Positions 38,058 to 46,543 of a stretch of 64,000 nucleotides of DNA are shown piece by piece. The notes beneath the pieces are model-generated. The model did no database searches. It was not told the DNA's origin and was given only the letters and a program-made list of their open reading frames with translations. The number at the start of each line of letters is the position of its first letter. The first letter of the stretch is position 1. The DNA is from Silicimonas sp. (GTDB lineage: Bacteria > Pseudomonadota > Alphaproteobacteria > Rhodobacterales > Rhodobacteraceae): positions 1 to 64,000 of the forward strand of contig JAJDZT010000143.1 of assembly GCA_022824525.1 (NCBI GenBank). The letters run 5' to 3'. The translations under genes and the position numbers were made by a program.

Positions 38058-39134
38058 ATGTCCCGCCTGTTCCTCGGCATTGAGTCAAGCTGCGACGATA
38101 CAAGCGCGGCGGTTGTCTCCGAAACCAGGGAGATACTTTCGAACATCGTGGTTGGGCAGGCGGAGTTGCATGAAGCTTTTGGAGGAGTTGTTCCGGAGAT
38201 CGCTGCCCGCGCGCATGCGGAGAAACTGGATGTTGCCGTTTCTTCCGCACTGTCGAGGGCGGGCACGCAGCTAACAGATATCGCGGCAATCGCCGTCACA
38301 TCTGGCCCTGGTCTGATTGGCGGGCTGCTTTCGGGGGTAATGGTGGCGCGCGGGCTTGCAACGGGTGCCAGTCTTCCACTGATCAGCGTAAACCATCTGG
38401 CTGGTCACGCGTTGACGCCGCGCCTCACAGACAATCTTAGTTTTCCTTATCTCATGCTGCTTGTGTCCGGGGGTCACTGCCAGATTCTCATTGTCGAGGC
38501 ACCAGACACATACCGTCGTCTCGGCGGTATAATTGATGACGCACCAGGGGAAGCCTTCGACAAGTCTGCTCGCCTTCTAGGCCTCACCCAACCAGGCGGA
38601 CCAGCTATTGAGAAGTCAGCGCGAAATGGCGATGCTGAGCGGTTCAAGTTTCCGCGCCCACTTCTTGACCGCGAGGGCTGCGACATGAGTTTCTCGGGAC
38701 TGAAAACTGCACTTCGGCGCGAACGCGATCGTCTGATTGAAAGCCAAGGCGGTCTGACCGAACAAGACCAATGCGATCTAGCCGCTTGTTTTCAACAGGC
38801 TGTCGCGGATGTCCTTGTAGAGAAAACGCGTCGGGCCATAGACGTCTACTTGGCATCAAATCCCACTGAGCCGGCCATTGCGGTGGCGGGTGGCGTTGCC
38901 GCGAACACGGTCATTCGTGCCGGTTTAGAGACACTTTCAGTGACACAGGGCATGAGATTTTGCGCCCCACCCTTATCGCTATGCACCGACAACGCTGCAA
39001 TGATTGCTTGGGCTGGACTGGAGCTTGATCAGATCGGCAAAGGACGAGAGCCCGTCTCGGCACGACCCAGATGGCCGCTGGATACCAGTCAGCCGGCTCT
39101 ACTCGGCTCCGGAAAAAAGGGAGCCAAGGCATGA
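38058..39134 (+). CDS. tsaD: tRNA N6-adenosine threonylcarbamoyltransferase TsaD
   Basis: TsaD transfers threonylcarbamoyl to A37 of ANN-decoding tRNAs, working with TsaB, TsaE and TsaC. The 358-residue protein starts at [18 protein letters not shown]; the frame runs further upstream but would reach into the hemD promoter. The metal-binding HxxxH motif appears in [11 protein letters not shown] and the VNHLAGHAL region, with [11 protein letters not shown] and the C-terminal [19 protein letters not shown] precedes the ATG. The stop overlaps gpsA (ATGA). The partner gene tsaE lies at 49.6 kb. Confidence 0.96.
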   Translation: MSRLFLGIESSCDDTSAAVVSETREILSNIVVGQAELHEAFGGVVPEIAARAHAEKLDVAVSSALSRAGTQLTDIAAIAVTSGPGLIGGLLSGVMVARGLATGASLPLISVNHLAGHALTPRLTDNLSFPYLMLLVSGGHCQILIVEAPDTYRRLGGIIDDAPGEAFDKSARLLGLTQPGGPAIEKSARNGDAERFKFPRPLLDREGCDMSFSGLKTALRRERDRLIESQGGLTEQDQCDLAACFQQAVADVLVEKTRRAIDVYLASNPTEPAIAVAGGVAANTVIRAGLETLSVTQGMRFCAPPLSLCTDNAAMIAWAGLELDQIGKGREPVSARPRWPLDTSQPALLGSGKKGAKA

Positions 39135-40084
39135 GTGTTTCAGTCGCCGGATCTGGTGCGTTTGGAGTTGCGCTAGCCATCGCTCTCTCACGAGATGGGA
39201 CGCCAGTCACTTTGTGGGGGCGGGACGAGGATGACATCAAGGCGATGCAGGACACAGGCCTATCCGGGCGTCGACTGCCGGGACACCGCTTGCCGGAGAG
39301 CTTGTCGGTTACATCGGATCCGTCCGAAATACGATCGAATGTCGTCTTGCTTGCTGTACCAACCCAAAAACTCTCAGGGTTCCTCGAGGATTTCGCCTGC
39401 AGTGCCGGGTACTTGGTCGCTTGCTGCAAGGGGGTTGATCGAAAATCTGGCCGAGGTCCTGTGGCGCTCATCGAGGAAAAACAGCCCGGTGTTTCGGCAG
39501 CCATGCTCACAGGGCCAAGCTTTGCAACCGACATCGCAGCTGGATTGCCCACCGCACTTGTTCTGGCGTCACGCAATGAAGCCGCAGGTGAAGAATTGCA
39601 GACATTGCTTTCGCGAACTGCGCTCAGACTTTATCGAACCACGGACGTTGTCGGTGCCGAACTCGGCGGCGCTTTGAAGAACGTCATCGCTCTCGCTTCC
39701 GGTATCGCCATTGGGTCGAAACTGGGCGACAGCGCGCGCGCTTCAGTCATTGCGCGCGGGTTCGCTGAAATGACGCGATTTGCAACGTCCAAAGGTGCAC
39801 AATCCGAGACCCTGCACGGCCTGTCAGGGCTTGGCGATCTGGTTCTGACGTGCACGTCCGAGAAATCCCGCAACTTTTCGACAGGTGTTCGACTTGGCCA
39901 AGGTCTGATGCCTGAAGAAACCACCATAGAGGGCATAGCGACGGCCGAAGCAGTGGCGGCGGAGGCCGATCGGCTTGAAGTTGACCTTCCACTCATTCGA
40001 GCAGTTGCTGATGTCGCCAATGGCAAGCTTGACATCCCCTCTGCGATTGCAACCTTGTTGGCCCGCCCTGTAGGAAAGGAATGA
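39131..40084 (+). CDS. gpsA: NAD(P)-dependent glycerol-3-phosphate dehydrogenase
   Basis: GpsA reduces dihydroxyacetone phosphate to sn-glycerol 3-phosphate for phospholipid synthesis. The 317 residues show the Rossmann motif [12 protein letters not shown] (about 5-16), [38 protein letters not shown], the catalytic region [17 protein letters not shown] and the C-terminal [19 protein letters not shown]. The start overlaps the tsaD stop by 4 bp and the stop overlaps the EVE gene by 4 bp, so three genes are translationally linked. Confidence 0.97.
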   Translation: MSVSVAGSGAFGVALAIALSRDGTPVTLWGRDEDDIKAMQDTGLSGRRLPGHRLPESLSVTSDPSEIRSNVVLLAVPTQKLSGFLEDFACSAGYLVACCKGVDRKSGRGPVALIEEKQPGVSAAMLTGPSFATDIAAGLPTALVLASRNEAAGEELQTLLSRTALRLYRTTDVVGAELGGALKNVIALASGIAIGSKLGDSARASVIARGFAEMTRFATSKGAQSETLHGLSGLGDLVLTCTSEKSRNFSTGVRLGQGLMPEETTIEGIATAEAVAAEADRLEVDLPLIRAVADVANGKLDIPSAIATLLARPVGKE

Positions 40085-40509
40085 GCAACTTGGCTTATTG
40101 GCTGTTCAAATCAGAACCTTCGACCTGGAGTTGGGAAGACCAGCTGGCAAAGGGCAACCAAGGTGAAGAGTGGGATGGCGTTCGCAACTACCAAGCACGG
40201 AACTTCATGCGAGAAATGCAGATCGGTGACCGCGGTTTCTTTTATCATTCCCAAAAGGATAAGGAGATCGTCGGGATTGTGGAGGTGATCGCCGAAGCCC
40301 ATCAGGACAGCACAACCGACGACGAGAGATGGGAGTGCGTCGACATCAAGGCAATTGCTTCCGTCCCAGAACCCGTCTCTCTCGAGATGATCAAAACTGA
40401 CCCGCGGCTTTCGGACATGGTGCTCGTGAAGAATTCGCGGCTCTCGGTCCAGCCCGTAACCAAAGCCGAATGGGATGCGGTCTGTGACATGGGCGGCTAC
40501 AAAGAATAA
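40081..40509 (+). CDS. EVE-domain protein
   Basis: EVE domains are PUA-like folds that probably bind modified bases in nucleic acid. The 142-residue protein is essentially one EVE domain: YWLFKSEPSTWSWEDQ, the GVRNYQARNFMREM block, GDRGFFYHS and VLVKNSRLSVQPV. It overlaps gpsA as ATGA and is followed 15 bp later by the glycerate kinase gene. In many alphaproteobacteria this gene sits in the same neighbourhood; its cellular role is not settled. Confidence 0.93.
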   Translation: MSNLAYWLFKSEPSTWSWEDQLAKGNQGEEWDGVRNYQARNFMREMQIGDRGFFYHSQKDKEIVGIVEVIAEAHQDSTTDDERWECVDIKAIASVPEPVSLEMIKTDPRLSDMVLVKNSRLSVQPVTKAEWDAVCDMGGYKE

Positions 40510-40524
40510 GATGGTAAGACCCAA

Positions 40525-41790
40525 GTGATCGACACACAGGACAAGTCTCTTCTCACTGCAATGTTCAACGCAGCTATTGCAGCTGCTGATCCAAAAGTGG
40601 CTTTGGCAAATCACCTTCCGGAAAAACCTCAAGGCCGGACCGTTGTGATCGGCGCAGGAAAGGGTGCCGCCCAGATGGCGGCTGCGTTCGAAGAGCTTTG
40701 GGATGGTCCGCTCGAAGGTGTCGTTGTCACTCGATACGACTACGGCGGCCCCACTCGAAACATTCGGGTGTTGGAGGCATCTCACCCTGTGCCGGACGAG
40801 GCCGGGCTTGTCGCAACGCGTGCCTTGACCGAAGCTGTGTCCGACCTAACAAAAGACGACCTCGTGGTCGCGCTTATTTGCGGTGGTGGGTCCGCACTTT
40901 TGCCCGCGCCGCCCGACGGACTCAATCTGGAAGACGAACAGTCTCTAAACAGGGCACTTTTGGCATCTGGCGCCCCAATCTCAGCAATGAATGCTATCCG
41001 AAAGCAGGTGAGCCGGATCAAGGGTGGGCGGCTCGCCGCTCTGGCTCATCCAGCGAAAGTGGTTAGCCTCGTTGTTTCTGACGTTCCCGGTGACGACCCG
41101 GCCCAGGTCGCCTCTGGCCCGACGATTCCCGATGCCACAGATCGCCAGACTGCTCTCAAGTTGGTGGAAGGCTACCGGATTACCTTGCCGGAACAGATCG
41201 AAAAGCACTTGGATAATGGGCTTGATGACACACCTCGGCCGACGGACGCTGTGTTTGATGGCAACCAAGTTGCCGTTATTGCTTCTGCCTCAATTTCACT
41301 AAGCGCAGCGGCTAAGGTTGCTCAAAGCGCGGGTGTGACACCCCACATTCTATCTGATGCAATCGAGGGCGAAGCACGCGACGTCGGCATGGTTCATGCA
41401 GCGATTGCCCGCGAAGTCCGGCTCAACGAGCGACCGTTTGAGACTCCATGTGTCTTGCTTTCGGGCGGCGAGACAACGGTAACGATCCGCGATCAAGCAG
41501 GACGGGGCGGACGCAATGCCGAATTCCTCCTCGCTCTCGCAACTGGCATTGAAGGATTGGACATAACCGCAATGGCGGCCGATACCGATGGGATTGATGG
41601 CTCAGAAACCAACGCCGGTGCGTTTGCCGATGGGCAAAGCTGTCAAAGGCTTCGCGATTTGGGCGAAGACCCGGGCGCCCTTCTTTCCGGTCACGACGCT
41701 TGGTCAGCTTTCAGCTTCCTGGACGACCTTTTTGTTCCTGGCCCGACGGGAACGAATGTAAATGACTTTCGCGCCATACTGATCCGGTGA
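40525..41790 (+). CDS. Glycerate 2-kinase, MOFRL type
   Basis: This 421-residue enzyme belongs to the GckA/TtuD family, which phosphorylates D-glycerate. The N-terminal DUF4147 half has VIGAGKGAAQMAAAFE, LEASHPVPDEAG, ALICGGGSALLPAPP and MNAIRKQVSRIKGGRLA; the C-terminal MOFRL domain has LLSGGETTVTI, RGGRNAEFLLALA and AADTDGIDGS. Start is GTG 40525, the only sensible codon near the open frame's beginning. It could use glycerate released by the glycoside hydrolase at 31.4 kb, or serve serine-cycle or photorespiratory-type routes. Confidence 0.94.
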   Translation: MIDTQDKSLLTAMFNAAIAAADPKVALANHLPEKPQGRTVVIGAGKGAAQMAAAFEELWDGPLEGVVVTRYDYGGPTRNIRVLEASHPVPDEAGLVATRALTEAVSDLTKDDLVVALICGGGSALLPAPPDGLNLEDEQSLNRALLASGAPISAMNAIRKQVSRIKGGRLAALAHPAKVVSLVVSDVPGDDPAQVASGPTIPDATDRQTALKLVEGYRITLPEQIEKHLDNGLDDTPRPTDAVFDGNQVAVIASASISLSAAAKVAQSAGVTPHILSDAIEGEARDVGMVHAAIAREVRLNERPFETPCVLLSGGETTVTIRDQAGRGGRNAEFLLALATGIEGLDITAMAADTDGIDGSETNAGAFADGQSCQRLRDLGEDPGALLSGHDAWSAFSFLDDLFVPGPTGTNVNDFRAILIR

Positions 41791-41827
41791 AGCTGGCGGT
41801 CTGGCGAATTGCGTCTATGCTTTGCGC

Positions 41828-42667
41828 ATGGACGATTTGATCATCAAACCAAAAGATACACGACGCGAAGACGCAAAGAAGGAAGCCACCGTCAAGCAGG
41901 CGAGTCCGCTCCCCTCGGCGCTAATCTACGAAATTATTCGTCGAGAAGGCGAAGAAGAGCTTGAGCGGACAAACCGCTCCTTGATCTGGTCTGGGATAGC
42001 GGCCGGTCTCATGATGAGTTTTTCGGTGTTGGGTGAAGCTATCTTCCGCACCTATCTGCCCGACGTGAGGCACGCGTATCTCATTGAAAACCTGGGGTAT
42101 AGTTTCGGGTTTCTCCTAGTCATTATGGGTCGCCTTCAGCTCTTCACTGAAAACACGATCACGACTGTTTTTCCTTTCTTGGCGAATCCAAAGCTCGAGG
42201 TCTTGTTGGCCACGCTTCGACTTTGGAGCATCGTTCTGTTTGCGAATGTCATAGGCGCTTTCGCCGCCGCCTTCGTGATGCACACCGGTGCGATATCGGA
42301 AGAGTTCCGACCGGCAATCCATTCTCTCTCTGAACACGCAACCGGGATGGGCGGCTACGAGAGCTTTCTGCGCGGCATACCAGCAGGAATTCTTGTGGCT
42401 GCGATGGTGTGGTCGATGCCGCAGGCGAATACGGGTCGCTTCTTTGTGATCCTTGCCTTTACTTGGTTGATTGCTGCCGGTGACTTCACCCACATAATCG
42501 CCGGTTCGGTTGAGATGGCATATCTGATTACAGGCGGTGACCTTTCAGCGGGCCCTGCCCTTTTCGGATTTTTCTTACCTGTACTTGCTGGCAACATCGT
42601 TGGCGGCACGGCCGTTTTCACGATGATTGCCTACGGTCAGGTCGTAGACGATATCGGACGTCACTAG
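41828..42667 (+). CDS. Formate/nitrite transporter (FNT) family channel, YfdC type
   Basis: The 279-residue protein has a charged cytoplasmic N-terminus of about 50 residues and six membrane helices in the FNT order (SLIWSGIAAGLMMSFSVL, NLGYSFGFLLVIMGRLQLFTEN, WSIVLFANVIGAFAAA, GIPAGILVAAMVW and others). FNT channels move small monovalent anions such as formate or nitrite; the YfdC branch has no firm substrate. ATG 41828 is chosen over the TTG at 41822. It is convergent with ahcY, separated by a hairpin terminator. Confidence 0.9.
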   Translation: MDDLIIKPKDTRREDAKKEATVKQASPLPSALIYEIIRREGEEELERTNRSLIWSGIAAGLMMSFSVLGEAIFRTYLPDVRHAYLIENLGYSFGFLLVIMGRLQLFTENTITTVFPFLANPKLEVLLATLRLWSIVLFANVIGAFAAAFVMHTGAISEEFRPAIHSLSEHATGMGGYESFLRGIPAGILVAAMVWSMPQANTGRFFVILAFTWLIAAGDFTHIIAGSVEMAYLITGGDLSAGPALFGFFLPVLAGNIVGGTAVFTMIAYGQVVDDIGRH

Positions 42668-42692
42668 TCAAACTGACCAAAAAAACTCTGAA

Positions 42693-42723
42693 GAGGCGCG
42701 ACGGGTGGGCCCCGTCGCGCCTC
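42693..42723 (-). terminator. Rho-independent terminator for ahcY
   Basis: A perfect 13-bp stem, GAGGCGCGACGGG (42693-42705) with CCCGTCGCGCCTC (42711-42723), lies 7 bp past the ahcY stop. On the minus strand it is followed by ttcagagttttttt, so it ends ahcY transcripts; it may also stop the convergent FNT transcript. Confidence 0.9.
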
Positions 42724-42729
42724 AAGACA

Positions 42730-44124
42730 TCAGTATCGGTAATGTTCCGACTTGAACGGACCGTCCGCTGCAACGCCGATATAATCAGCCTGCTCAGGAG
42801 CCAGCTTTGTAAGCTTTGCTCCGATCCGCCCAAGGTGAAGGCGCGCAACTTTTTCGTCCAAGTGCTTTGGCAGAATGTGGACCGTGTTGTCGTACTCGTC
42901 ACCTTTTGTCCAAAGCTCGATTTGCGCCAGTACCTGGTTCGTGAAGCTGGCAGACATGACGAAGGATGGATGGCCCGTGGCATTCCCAAGGTTGAGGAGC
43001 CGTCCTTCGGAAAGCAGAATAATGCGGCTGCCGGACGGCATCTCGATCATGTCCACCTGATCCTTGATGTTCGTCCACTTGTGGTTTTTCAGGTTCGCAA
43101 CCTGAATTTCGTTGTCGAAGTGGCCGATGTTACCAACGATGGCCATATCTTTCATCTCGCGCATGTGCTCGATGCGGATCACGTCCTTGTTTCCGGTCGT
43201 AGTAATGAAGATGTCCGCTGTTGCCACTTCGTCTTCGAGAAGAGTGACTTCATAGCCATCCATCGCAGCTTGAAGTGCGCAAATGGGATCAACTTCGGTG
43301 ACCTTTACACGAGCCCCTGCCCCACGCAGCGAAGCTGCCGACCCTTTGCCGACATCTCCATAGCCGCAAACCACCGCAACCTTTCCAGCCATCATGGTGT
43401 CTGTCGCACGGCGAATGCCGTCAACGAGGCTTTCTTTACAACCGTATTTATTGTCGAATTTCGACTTCGTTACGCTGTCGTTCACATTGATAGCCGGAAA
43501 GGGAAGTCTTCCCTCTTCGACCATCTTGTAGAGGCGATGCACACCGGTCGTTGTTTCCTCGCTTACACCCTTGATCATGTCGCGTTGCTTGGCGAACCAT
43601 CCAGGTGTCTCCGCGATCCTTAGCCTGATTTGATTGAAAAGTGCGACTTCCTCGTCCGAGGTTGGCACAGCAATGAGATCCTCTTCTCCCGCTTCCACGC
43701 GAGCTCCGAGAAGAATGTACAGCGTCGCGTCGCCACCATCATCGAGGATAAGGTTGGCCCCGCCCTCTTCAAATTGAAAGATCTTGTCGGTGTAGGACCA
43801 GTACTCTTCCAGCGTCTCCCCTTTGATGGCAAACACCGGCGTACCGCCTTTGGCAATTGCGGCTGCCGCGTGATCTTGAGTGGAGAAGATGTTACAGGAC
43901 GCCCAGCGCACATCGGCGCCCAAGTCCTTCAGGGTTTCGATGAGAACCGCTGTTTGGATCGTCATATGGAGCGATCCAGCGATGCGGGCACCTTGCAACG
44001 GCGCTTTGCCCGTGTACTCCTCACGCAAGGCCATAAGGCCCGGCATCTCAGTCTCCGCAATGTCGAGTTCCTTCCGCCCAAACTCGGCAAGCGAAATATC
44101 CTTAACGACGTAATCAAAGGGCAT
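42730..44124 (-). CDS. ahcY: Adenosylhomocysteinase
   Basis: AhcY splits S-adenosylhomocysteine into adenosine and homocysteine, relieving inhibition of methyltransferases. The 464-residue protein includes [48 protein letters not shown], the NAD site [16 protein letters not shown], the [10 protein letters not shown] block and the conserved ending [14 protein letters not shown] 44124 has GGAG six bases upstream; the frame's earlier start at 44136 does not. A structured leader and a perfect terminator bracket the gene. Confidence 0.97.
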   Translation of the reverse strand: MPFDYVVKDISLAEFGRKELDIAETEMPGLMALREEYTGKAPLQGARIAGSLHMTIQTAVLIETLKDLGADVRWASCNIFSTQDHAAAAIAKGGTPVFAIKGETLEEYWSYTDKIFQFEEGGANLILDDGGDATLYILLGARVEAGEEDLIAVPTSDEEVALFNQIRLRIAETPGWFAKQRDMIKGVSEETTTGVHRLYKMVEEGRLPFPAINVNDSVTKSKFDNKYGCKESLVDGIRRATDTMMAGKVAVVCGYGDVGKGSAASLRGAGARVKVTEVDPICALQAAMDGYEVTLLEDEVATADIFITTTGNKDVIRIEHMREMKDMAIVGNIGHFDNEIQVANLKNHKWTNIKDQVDMIEMPSGSRIILLSEGRLLNLGNATGHPSFVMSASFTNQVLAQIELWTKGDEYDNTVHILPKHLDEKVARLHLGRIGAKLTKLAPEQADYIGVAADGPFKSEHYRY

Positions 44125-44177
44125 GACCCGCTCCATTCTTGGTTTCGGGTCGAACTAGCACCGGGCTAGACACCCGG
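44125..44177 (-). promoter_or_regulatory. Structured leader immediately before ahcY, possible translational switch
   Basis: Read on the minus strand, a hairpin CCGGG-tgtctag-CCCGG (44177-44161) is followed by GCTAG (44159-44155), which can pair with CTAG in the hairpin loop (44169-44166). A second stem GACCCG/CGGGTC (44151-44146 with 44130-44125) directly abuts the ATG and holds the GGAG ribosome binding site in its loop. The arrangement would allow control of translation. It does not match my memory of known SAH or SAM/SAH riboswitch consensus sequences, so the call is tentative. Confidence 0.4.
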
Positions 44178-44185
44178 CAACAGAA

Positions 44186-44488
44186 TTAGCCCTTTACACC
44201 TTTCGGAAGCTTAACCTCACCGGGATCCCGCCAATTTGTTCCGGAAGCCATTATGCAGGACTTTCCATCAGCCCGGGTCATAAGAACCGTCCAGGTGCCC
44301 TTCTCTTCCGAGAACCAGACTTCAAGAATCTGCTGAGCGTTCTGAAGTCCGCCACCTCCAAAAGTCTCGCCGTACGAAGACTCAAGCTTGGAAACAACGG
44401 TTTCGCGATCCGCGCAATTTGCCTGTGCGTGTAACGATGTGGGCCCAAGTACTGCCAGGGCGATCAGCCCATTTTTTAGCCACGTCAT
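44186..44488 (-). CDS. Small exported protein of unknown function
   Basis: The 100-residue product has a signal peptide (LKNGLIALAVLGPTSLHA, cleaved before QANC) and a short mature domain with two cysteines (ANCADRE, KSCIMAS), VVSKLESSYGETFGGGG and WTVLMTRADG. ATG 44488 has a strong AGGAGAG site; the longer frame from 44539 has none. It lies 61 bp upstream of ahcY on the same strand and may be co-transcribed with it. I do not recognise a named family. Confidence 0.82.
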   Translation of the reverse strand: MTWLKNGLIALAVLGPTSLHAQANCADRETVVSKLESSYGETFGGGGLQNAQQILEVWFSEEKGTWTVLMTRADGKSCIMASGTNWRDPGEVKLPKGVKG

Positions 44489-44768
44489 AGGTCTCTCCTT
44501 ATCAGCGACCGCAAAGTCGCATTGAAACAGACCTCCCAAGAATCGGCTGATCCGGATTTTTCTGGCCGTATCGGATTTGACCTTCCGGTTTCACTCGATG
44601 GGGTAGAGCGTAGTGTTGAAAATTGGCCTAACAATGTCAGAAGCGTGTGATTTGACCGGTTCGACACGCGTTTTTGATCATTCTGTAATCGAAATATGGC
44701 ATTTGTGTTTGATTTCTGTGCACAGATCTTCCGCTTGACCCCCGAGTCTCTTAGGGCAAAACGCTGGT

Positions 44769-45368
44769 ATGGCACGAAAGACTGCACCCCGCGCATGGCA
44801 GCGAATGCTCTCGGGTCGACGCCTCGACCTGCTCGATCCCACTCCCATGGATATCGAGATTGAGGACATTGCTCATGGTCTTGCATTCGTTGCTCGTTGG
44901 AATGGTCAAACGCGGGGTGATTTCGCTTACTCCGTCGCCGAACACTCACTTCTGGTGGAGGAGCTTTACCGCCGTATGGAGAAAAAGGCCGACGCAAAAT
45001 GGTGTCTCGCCGCACTTCTTCACGATGCCCCGGAGTACGTCATCGGCGACATGATATCGCCGGTCAAAGCTTCTGTTGGGCCAGGTTACTCGCAGCTTGA
45101 TGATCGCCTCGCGGCGGCAATCCACATCAGGTTCGGATTGCCAGCCGCAGTTCCCGCTGCGGTAAAGCGAAAGATCAAATCGGCGGACAGAATTTCTGCC
45201 TGGCTGGAGGCGACCCAGATTGCAGGGTTTTCACCTTCCGAAGCAAACAAGTTCTTCGGCACCCCGGAACCGTCACTCATCCAAGGCCTTTCGATCGTGC
45301 TTCGCCCGCCACTTGAAGTCCGTTCGGCTTTTGTCGAGCGGCATAATTCGCTTTTGGAGAGCTTCTGA
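44769..45368 (+). CDS. HD-domain hydrolase (YfbR-like)
   Basis: HD enzymes of the YfbR group hydrolyse nucleoside monophosphates or related phosphoesters. The 199-residue protein has the metal-binding residues H36 (DIAHGLAF), H59 in SVAEHSLLV, and H85-D86 in ALLHDAPEYVIGD. The rest is helical. The stop overlaps the GNAT start by one base (TGATG), so the two are co-translated. The 229 bp upstream (44540-44768), shared with the divergent secreted protein gene, contains the promoter; no gene is seen there. Substrate is inferred from family only. Confidence 0.88.
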   Translation: MARKTAPRAWQRMLSGRRLDLLDPTPMDIEIEDIAHGLAFVARWNGQTRGDFAYSVAEHSLLVEELYRRMEKKADAKWCLAALLHDAPEYVIGDMISPVKASVGPGYSQLDDRLAAAIHIRFGLPAAVPAAVKRKIKSADRISAWLEATQIAGFSPSEANKFFGTPEPSLIQGLSIVLRPPLEVRSAFVERHNSLLESF

Positions 45369-45853
45369 TGATCCGTGTCCTACAGGCAAATGCGCTTCAC
45401 TGCAGCGGCATGGCCATTATTCTAAACGAGTTGATTGCAGACGGCACAACAACAGCGTTGGGCACCCCGGTAACGCGTGAAGACTTGCAAAAGAGAATAG
45501 AAAACGCACCGACCGGAAGCGCATGGCATGTGGCGGAAGACGAAGAAGGCAACGTCGTTGGGTTTCAGTGGATCGAGCCGGCAGACTACCTTCCAGATGG
45601 CGCCGCCGAGATCGCAACCTTTGCACGGATGGGAAAGACTGGTCTTGGGATCGGATCAGCGCTCTTCGACACCACAAGGCGCGTTGCGAAAGAGCTCGGC
45701 TATGAATGGATCAACGCGGACATTCGAGCGGACAACTCCGGCGGCTTAGCCTACTATCAAAGCCGAGGTTTTGAAGACTACGGACGAAAGACTGGTGTTC
45801 GTATGTCCAACGGGCGTGTCGTGGACAAAGTACTGAAGCGCTATGACCTCTGA
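45368..45853 (+). CDS. GNAT-family N-acetyltransferase
   Basis: The 161-residue protein follows the GNAT fold: an N-terminal strand IRVLQANALHC, a central VVGFQWIEP strand, the acetyl-CoA loop region TFARMGKTGLGIGSALF (residues about 83-99, matching RxxGxG/A with a Gly-Leu-Gly-Ile-Gly form), the DIRADNSGGLAYYQSRGFEDYG block, and the closing strand. It is coupled to the HD gene by TGATG. The acceptor substrate cannot be told. It ends directly against the regA stop. Confidence 0.9.
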   Translation: MIRVLQANALHCSGMAIILNELIADGTTTALGTPVTREDLQKRIENAPTGSAWHVAEDEEGNVVGFQWIEPADYLPDGAAEIATFARMGKTGLGIGSALFDTTRRVAKELGYEWINADIRADNSGGLAYYQSRGFEDYGRKTGVRMSNGRVVDKVLKRYDL

Positions 45854-46408
45854 CTACTTCGGAGAACGTTTTGCCAAGATGCGCTGCAATGTGCGTCGGT
45901 GCATGTTTAGTCGTCTTGCGGTTTCGCTGACATTCCGATCGCAAAGCTCGTAAACACGTTGAATATGCTCCCACCGCACGCGATCCGCGCTCATTGGATT
46001 TGTTGGCGGAGGCGGCATTTCGTCGTCGGGTGCAAGCAACGCGGCCGTTACATCGTTCGCGTCGGCGGGTTTCGACAAGTAATCCGTCGCACCGATTTTC
46101 ACGGCAGCCACCGCCGTCGCAATAGCTCCGTATCCTGTCAAAACCACAATGCGACTGTCGGCGCGCCGTTCTCGAATTCGCTCGACGACATCAAGACCGT
46201 TGCCGTCTTCCAGTCTTAGATCGACAACTGCATAGGCCGGTGGCCGCGCAGTTGCGATTGCCGTACCGGCGGCAACCGATCCGGCTGTTTCCACTGCGAA
46301 ACCCCTTTTTTCCATGGCACGCGCCAGACGTTTCAGAAACGGTTCATCGTCATCTACGATCAACAGCGAAGAGTCTGTCCCGATATCGTTCAGGGGCCGC
46401 TCGCTCAT
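45854..46408 (-). CDS. regA: Response regulator RegA (ActR/PrrA)
   Basis: RegA is the DNA-binding partner of the redox sensor RegB and controls respiration, carbon fixation and, where present, photosynthesis genes. The 184-residue form from ATG 46408 (GGGAGAAGG upstream) has the receiver domain with LIVDDDEPF, phosphoacceptor Asp63 in VVDLRL, VVLTGYGAI and YLSKPA, a proline hinge (EMPPPPTNPM), and the Fis-type helix-turn-helix NVSETARRLNMHRRTLQRIL that is almost invariant in this family. It is divergent from regB with 135 bp between; senC/prrC is absent from this gap. Confidence 0.96.
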   Translation of the reverse strand: MSERPLNDIGTDSSLLIVDDDEPFLKRLARAMEKRGFAVETAGSVAAGTAIATARPPAYAVVDLRLEDGNGLDVVERIRERRADSRIVVLTGYGAIATAVAAVKIGATDYLSKPADANDVTAALLAPDDEMPPPPTNPMSADRVRWEHIQRVYELCDRNVSETARRLNMHRRTLQRILAKRSPK

Positions 46409-46543
46409 CACCTTCTCCCTTTATTCCTTCGGAAATTAGGTCTGGAAGAAGGTGCCGTCAAATCAATGACATCCTTTAGTGATCGAGCTTGATTTCGGTG
46501 TTGTGCCTTTACATTCCGGAGTGAGGCGCAGGAAAATCCACTT

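Noticed and set aside
42693..42723. GC-rich perfect palindrome as a dispersed repeat element
   Set aside because: Its position right after ahcY and the T-run on the minus strand fit a terminator, and no second copy was noticed.
44125..44177. Known SAH or SAM/SAH riboswitch before ahcY
   Set aside because: The conserved cores of those families as I recall them are not seen; only a generic structured leader can be supported.
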